From contig JAAZOE010000396.1 in NCBI GenBank assembly GCA_012797915.1, positions 1 through 7,289 of the forward strand: DNA of 7,289 nucleotides, written 5' to 3'. The number at the start of each line of letters is the position of its first letter. Position 1 is the first letter of the stretch. A program made the position numbers and the translations under genes. Shown one piece after another: positions 5,742-7,289 of the stretch. This DNA comes from Candidatus Zixiibacteriota bacterium (GTDB taxonomy: Bacteria > Zixibacteria > MSB-5A5 > GN15 > JAAZOE01). The notes below the pieces were generated by a model. The model had not been told where the DNA came from and searched no databases. It worked only from the letters and a program-made list of their open reading frames with translations.

Positions 5742-7040
5742 ATGAGATATCTCTCGCTTGCGGGGCTGATTTGTATACTCGGATTGGCGGTGGCGATGCC
5801 GGTTTGGAGCGCCAACCGAGTCGTTTTTGGGACGATTTCCCCGGGGGATACGCTTTGGGCAGGGTTACCGGTGACCATCGACATCTTCATCGAAAACGAC
5901 AGCTCCGTCTATGGATGGAATATTCCGGCGCTGATCTACTCCACCGACGGCGCCACCTGGATTTGGAATAATGTCCCCGGAGGATACGGCCAAACCATCG
6001 ACTGTTACACCGTTATCCCTGGAAGTCGCATGGATATCAACTGGGATCTAACCAGCGGCATCGTTTCCAACCAGTATGATATGAACGGTTTGACACCGGA
6101 CAGCATGCTCCTGGGGGCGGTGGTTATTAGTAAGCCCCCGATGGCGCCAGGGCCGTTGCAGAGAATGATCTCCATGCATCTCACGCCGACGGCGTTGGCC
6201 CCCGGCGAGGTGAAAACGATCTGTGTCGGTGATGGCACCAACTTTGAGGCGGAGTTCGTGGGCCAGAATGGTCATTCGGCCTTTCCGACGGTAAATGTGC
6301 CGATCTGCTTCCCGGTGGCCAACTGTACGTTGGACGACGATGTGGATGGCATCTGCGATTATGTCGACAACTGTCCCGGCCTTGCCAATACGGGGCAGGA
6401 AGATGCCGACGGCGACAGTCGTGGCGATGCCTGCGACAACTGCCCCGGTGTGGCCAATATCGACCAGCTGGATGGCGACGCTGACGGGGCCGGAGACGCC
6501 TGCGATAACTGCCCGGCCTCGGCCAATGCCGACCAGGCCGACGGCGACAGCGATGGATTGGGCGATCCATGTGACAATTGCCCGGCGGTGGCCAACGCCG
6601 ATCAGACCGACGGCGACGAAGATGGGTCTGGAGACGTATGCGACAACTGTCCCGAGATTCCGAATGTCAATCAACTCGATAATGACGGTGACGGCCTCGG
6701 CAACCCCTGTGACAATTGTCCGTCCGTCGCCAACGCCGGGCAAGAGGACGGCGACGGCGATGGACTCGGCGACGCCTGCGACAACTGCCCGGCGATTGCC
6801 AATCCGGGCCAGGATGACGCCGATGGTGACGGCTTCGGGAATTTCTGCGACAACTGCCCGACCATTGCCAATCCCGGCCAGGAAGATGCCGACGTGGACG
6901 GATTCGGCGACGCCTGCGAAGGAGGCGCCCAGTATCAATGCGGCGATATCAATGCCGACGGCTGGATCAATGTCGGCGATGCGGTGTATTTGATCAATTT
7001 CCTGTTCCGCAGCGGTCCGGCGCCGTGCCAGCCGAGATAA
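5742..7040 (+). CDS. Secreted thrombospondin type 3 repeat protein with half-dockerin
   Basis: A 432-residue exported protein. Residues 1-24 are a signal peptide (hydrophobic core LAGLICILGLAVAM, cleavage likely after VWSA). Residues about 25-200 form a probable beta-rich domain of unknown family with several Trp and four Cys. From 208 to 391 come eight thrombospondin type 3 units of exactly 23 residues, consensus CDNCPxxANxxQxDxDxDGxGD, whose Asp residues bind calcium and whose Cys pairs form disulfides. The C-terminus (400-429) is one dockerin-like EF-hand loop, DINADGWINVGD (402-413), followed by the helix AVYLINFLF, and flanked by Cys400 and Cys429. Classical dockerins have two such halves and bind cohesins. 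The start is clear: GGGAGGG ends 7 nt before the ATG. It is transcribed divergently from the EF-G-like gene and alone. The role is probably structural or adhesive at or outside the outer membrane; no catalytic domain is visible. Confidence 0.9.
   Translation: MRYLSLAGLICILGLAVAMPVWSANRVVFGTISPGDTLWAGLPVTIDIFIENDSSVYGWNIPALIYSTDGATWIWNNVPGGYGQTIDCYTVIPGSRMDINWDLTSGIVSNQYDMNGLTPDSMLLGAVVISKPPMAPGPLQRMISMHLTPTALAPGEVKTICVGDGTNFEAEFVGQNGHSAFPTVNVPICFPVANCTLDDDVDGICDYVDNCPGLANTGQEDADGDSRGDACDNCPGVANIDQLDGDADGAGDACDNCPASANADQADGDSDGLGDPCDNCPAVANADQTDGDEDGSGDVCDNCPEIPNVNQLDNDGDGLGNPCDNCPSVANAGQEDGDGDGLGDACDNCPAIANPGQDDADGDGFGNFCDNCPTIANPGQEDADVDGFGDACEGGAQYQCGDINADGWINVGDAVYLINFLFRSGPAPCQPR
6363..6914 (+). 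repeat. Eight tandem 69-bp units encoding TSP3 repeats
   Basis: Eight consecutive 69-bp units, with no spacing change, each encode one 23-residue TSP3 motif. The best conserved DNA is around the (T)GCGACAACTGCCC segment. The units differ at many third positions and in the ANxxQ part, so the array is old rather than freshly duplicated. The first unit has Val in place of the first Cys; the array is closed by GDACEGG after 6914. Confidence 0.9.
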
Positions 7041-7052
7041 GACCTTATTGAG

Positions 7053-7077
7053 GCCGCCTTCTTTAAAGAAGGACGGC
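7053..7077 (+). terminator. First hairpin downstream of the TSP3 gene
   Basis: CCTTCTTT/AAAGAAGG (7057-7072) is a perfect palindrome extended by GCCG/CGGC with one bulged A at 7073. It starts 12 bp after the stop codon. No T-tract follows, so it is more likely a 3'-end stabilising hairpin in front of the true terminator. Confidence 0.4.
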
Positions 7078-7090
7078 CCGGTGTGATTCC

Positions 7091-7125
7091 AACCGGCCGG
7101 GAAGTTTCCCGGCCGGTTTGTTATT
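7091..7125 (+). terminator. Rho-independent terminator of the TSP3 gene
   Basis: A perfect 13-bp inverted repeat (AACCGGCCGGGAA at 7091-7103 with TTCCCGGCCGGTT at 7106-7118), very GC-rich at its core, is followed by the T-rich TGTTATTTT. The T-rich tail reaches the stop codon of the convergent phosphatase gene. On the minus strand no U-run follows the hairpin, so termination of that gene here is less certain. Confidence 0.85.
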
Positions 7126-7289
7126 TTATGCCTGTCGAAGCACGGTAGCCGCCAAGAGAGTGAAATCATCCCCCAGCTGAGCGTCGCCCAGGAAAACTTC
7201 CACCTCTCGTTCCAGCCGCCTCAGGAGATCGTCCGGAGAGATCGCCCGATTGTCCGTCAAGAATTTCTTAATCCGTTCCTCACCGAACA
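7126..7289 (-). CDS. C-terminal part of a SpoIIE/RsbU-type PP2C serine phosphatase
   Basis: Only the last 53 residues are in the window; the gene continues past the right edge. The fragment begins FGEERIKKFL and ends GDDFTLLAATVLRQA. FGEERL, a short helical segment with SPDDLLRRLEREV, and a final DDFTLL-type strand are the standard end of the SpoIIE/RsbU phosphatase domain. The second Asp of the DD pair (residue 41 of the fragment) corresponds to a metal-binding aspartate of the PP2C fold. Enzymes of this class remove phosphate from the switch serine of STAS antagonists, often under control of an N-terminal sensor or receiver domain that cannot be seen here. The stop is TAA at 7126-7128. Identification rests on the short tail alone, yet the motif order is distinctive. 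Confidence 0.8.
   Translation of the reverse strand, partial: FGEERIKKFLTDNRAISPDDLLRRLEREVEVFLGDAQLGDDFTLLAATVLRQA

Noticed and set aside
6295..6993. A 232-codon plus-strand frame inside the TSP3 gene
   Set aside because: It is a shifted frame of the repeats, rich in Thr, Pro, Ala and Met, with no ribosome site. The frame starting at 5742 has a signal peptide and recognised domains.
6048..7169. A 373-codon open frame on the minus strand opposite the TSP3 repeats
   Set aside because: It is the mirror of the 69-bp GC-rich repeats, where one stop-free frame is repeated eight times. Its translation is a low-complexity Val/Ile/Ala periodic sequence, and it runs through the terminator and the phosphatase stop region.

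Overview
The window looks like chromosomal DNA of an uncultured, Gram-negative-type bacterium with moderately high GC. The best lineage hint is the secreted protein at 5742-7040. It has a signal peptide, a run of thrombospondin type 3 (TSP3) calcium repeats, and a single half-dockerin ending in the VYLINFLFRSGPAP style. I associate that style with candidate phylum Zixibacteria and neighbouring FCB-type lineages. The outer-membrane beta-barrel gene agrees with a two-membrane cell. The phylum assignment is an inference from protein style, not a measured result.

Layout from left to right: 1-296 holds little, apart from a possible gene start leaving the left edge on the minus strand. At 297-1019 (minus) is a STAS-domain anti-sigma-factor antagonist with an unusual basic C-terminal extension. 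At 1139-2485 (minus) is a complete NtrC-type sigma-54 response regulator. At 2577-3224 (minus) is a small exported beta-barrel protein, followed by a strong intrinsic terminator at 2522-2560. At 3389-5467 (minus) is an EF-G paralogue of the EF-G-2 type, with a near-consensus promoter at 5519-5547. Divergent from it, at 5742-7040 (plus), is the TSP3/dockerin protein, ended by a strong hairpin terminator at about 7091-7125. Convergent with that gene, at 7126-7289 (minus), is the C-terminal tail of a SpoIIE/RsbU-type PP2C serine phosphatase that runs off the right edge.

Functionally, the window mixes regulation (sigma-54 activator, STAS antagonist, SpoIIE-type phosphatase), translation (EF-G-like GTPase) and cell-envelope or secreted proteins. 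The STAS protein and the phosphatase are the classical substrate and enzyme classes of a partner-switching cascade. They are about 6 kb apart here, and the anti-sigma kinase and sigma factor are not in view, so a direct pairing is only a hypothesis. The minus-strand genes do not form one tight operon: intergenic gaps are 91 to 164 bp and contain promoters or terminators.

I see no CRISPR array, insertion sequence, tRNA, rRNA or phage gene. The window is mostly ordinary. The points most worth a second look are the STAS protein with its winged-helix-like tail, the G8 and G9 homopolymers inside the two regulatory genes, the sigma-54 regulator placed 36 bp behind a strong terminator, and the exact 23-residue TSP3 array capped by a cysteine-flanked half-dockerin.
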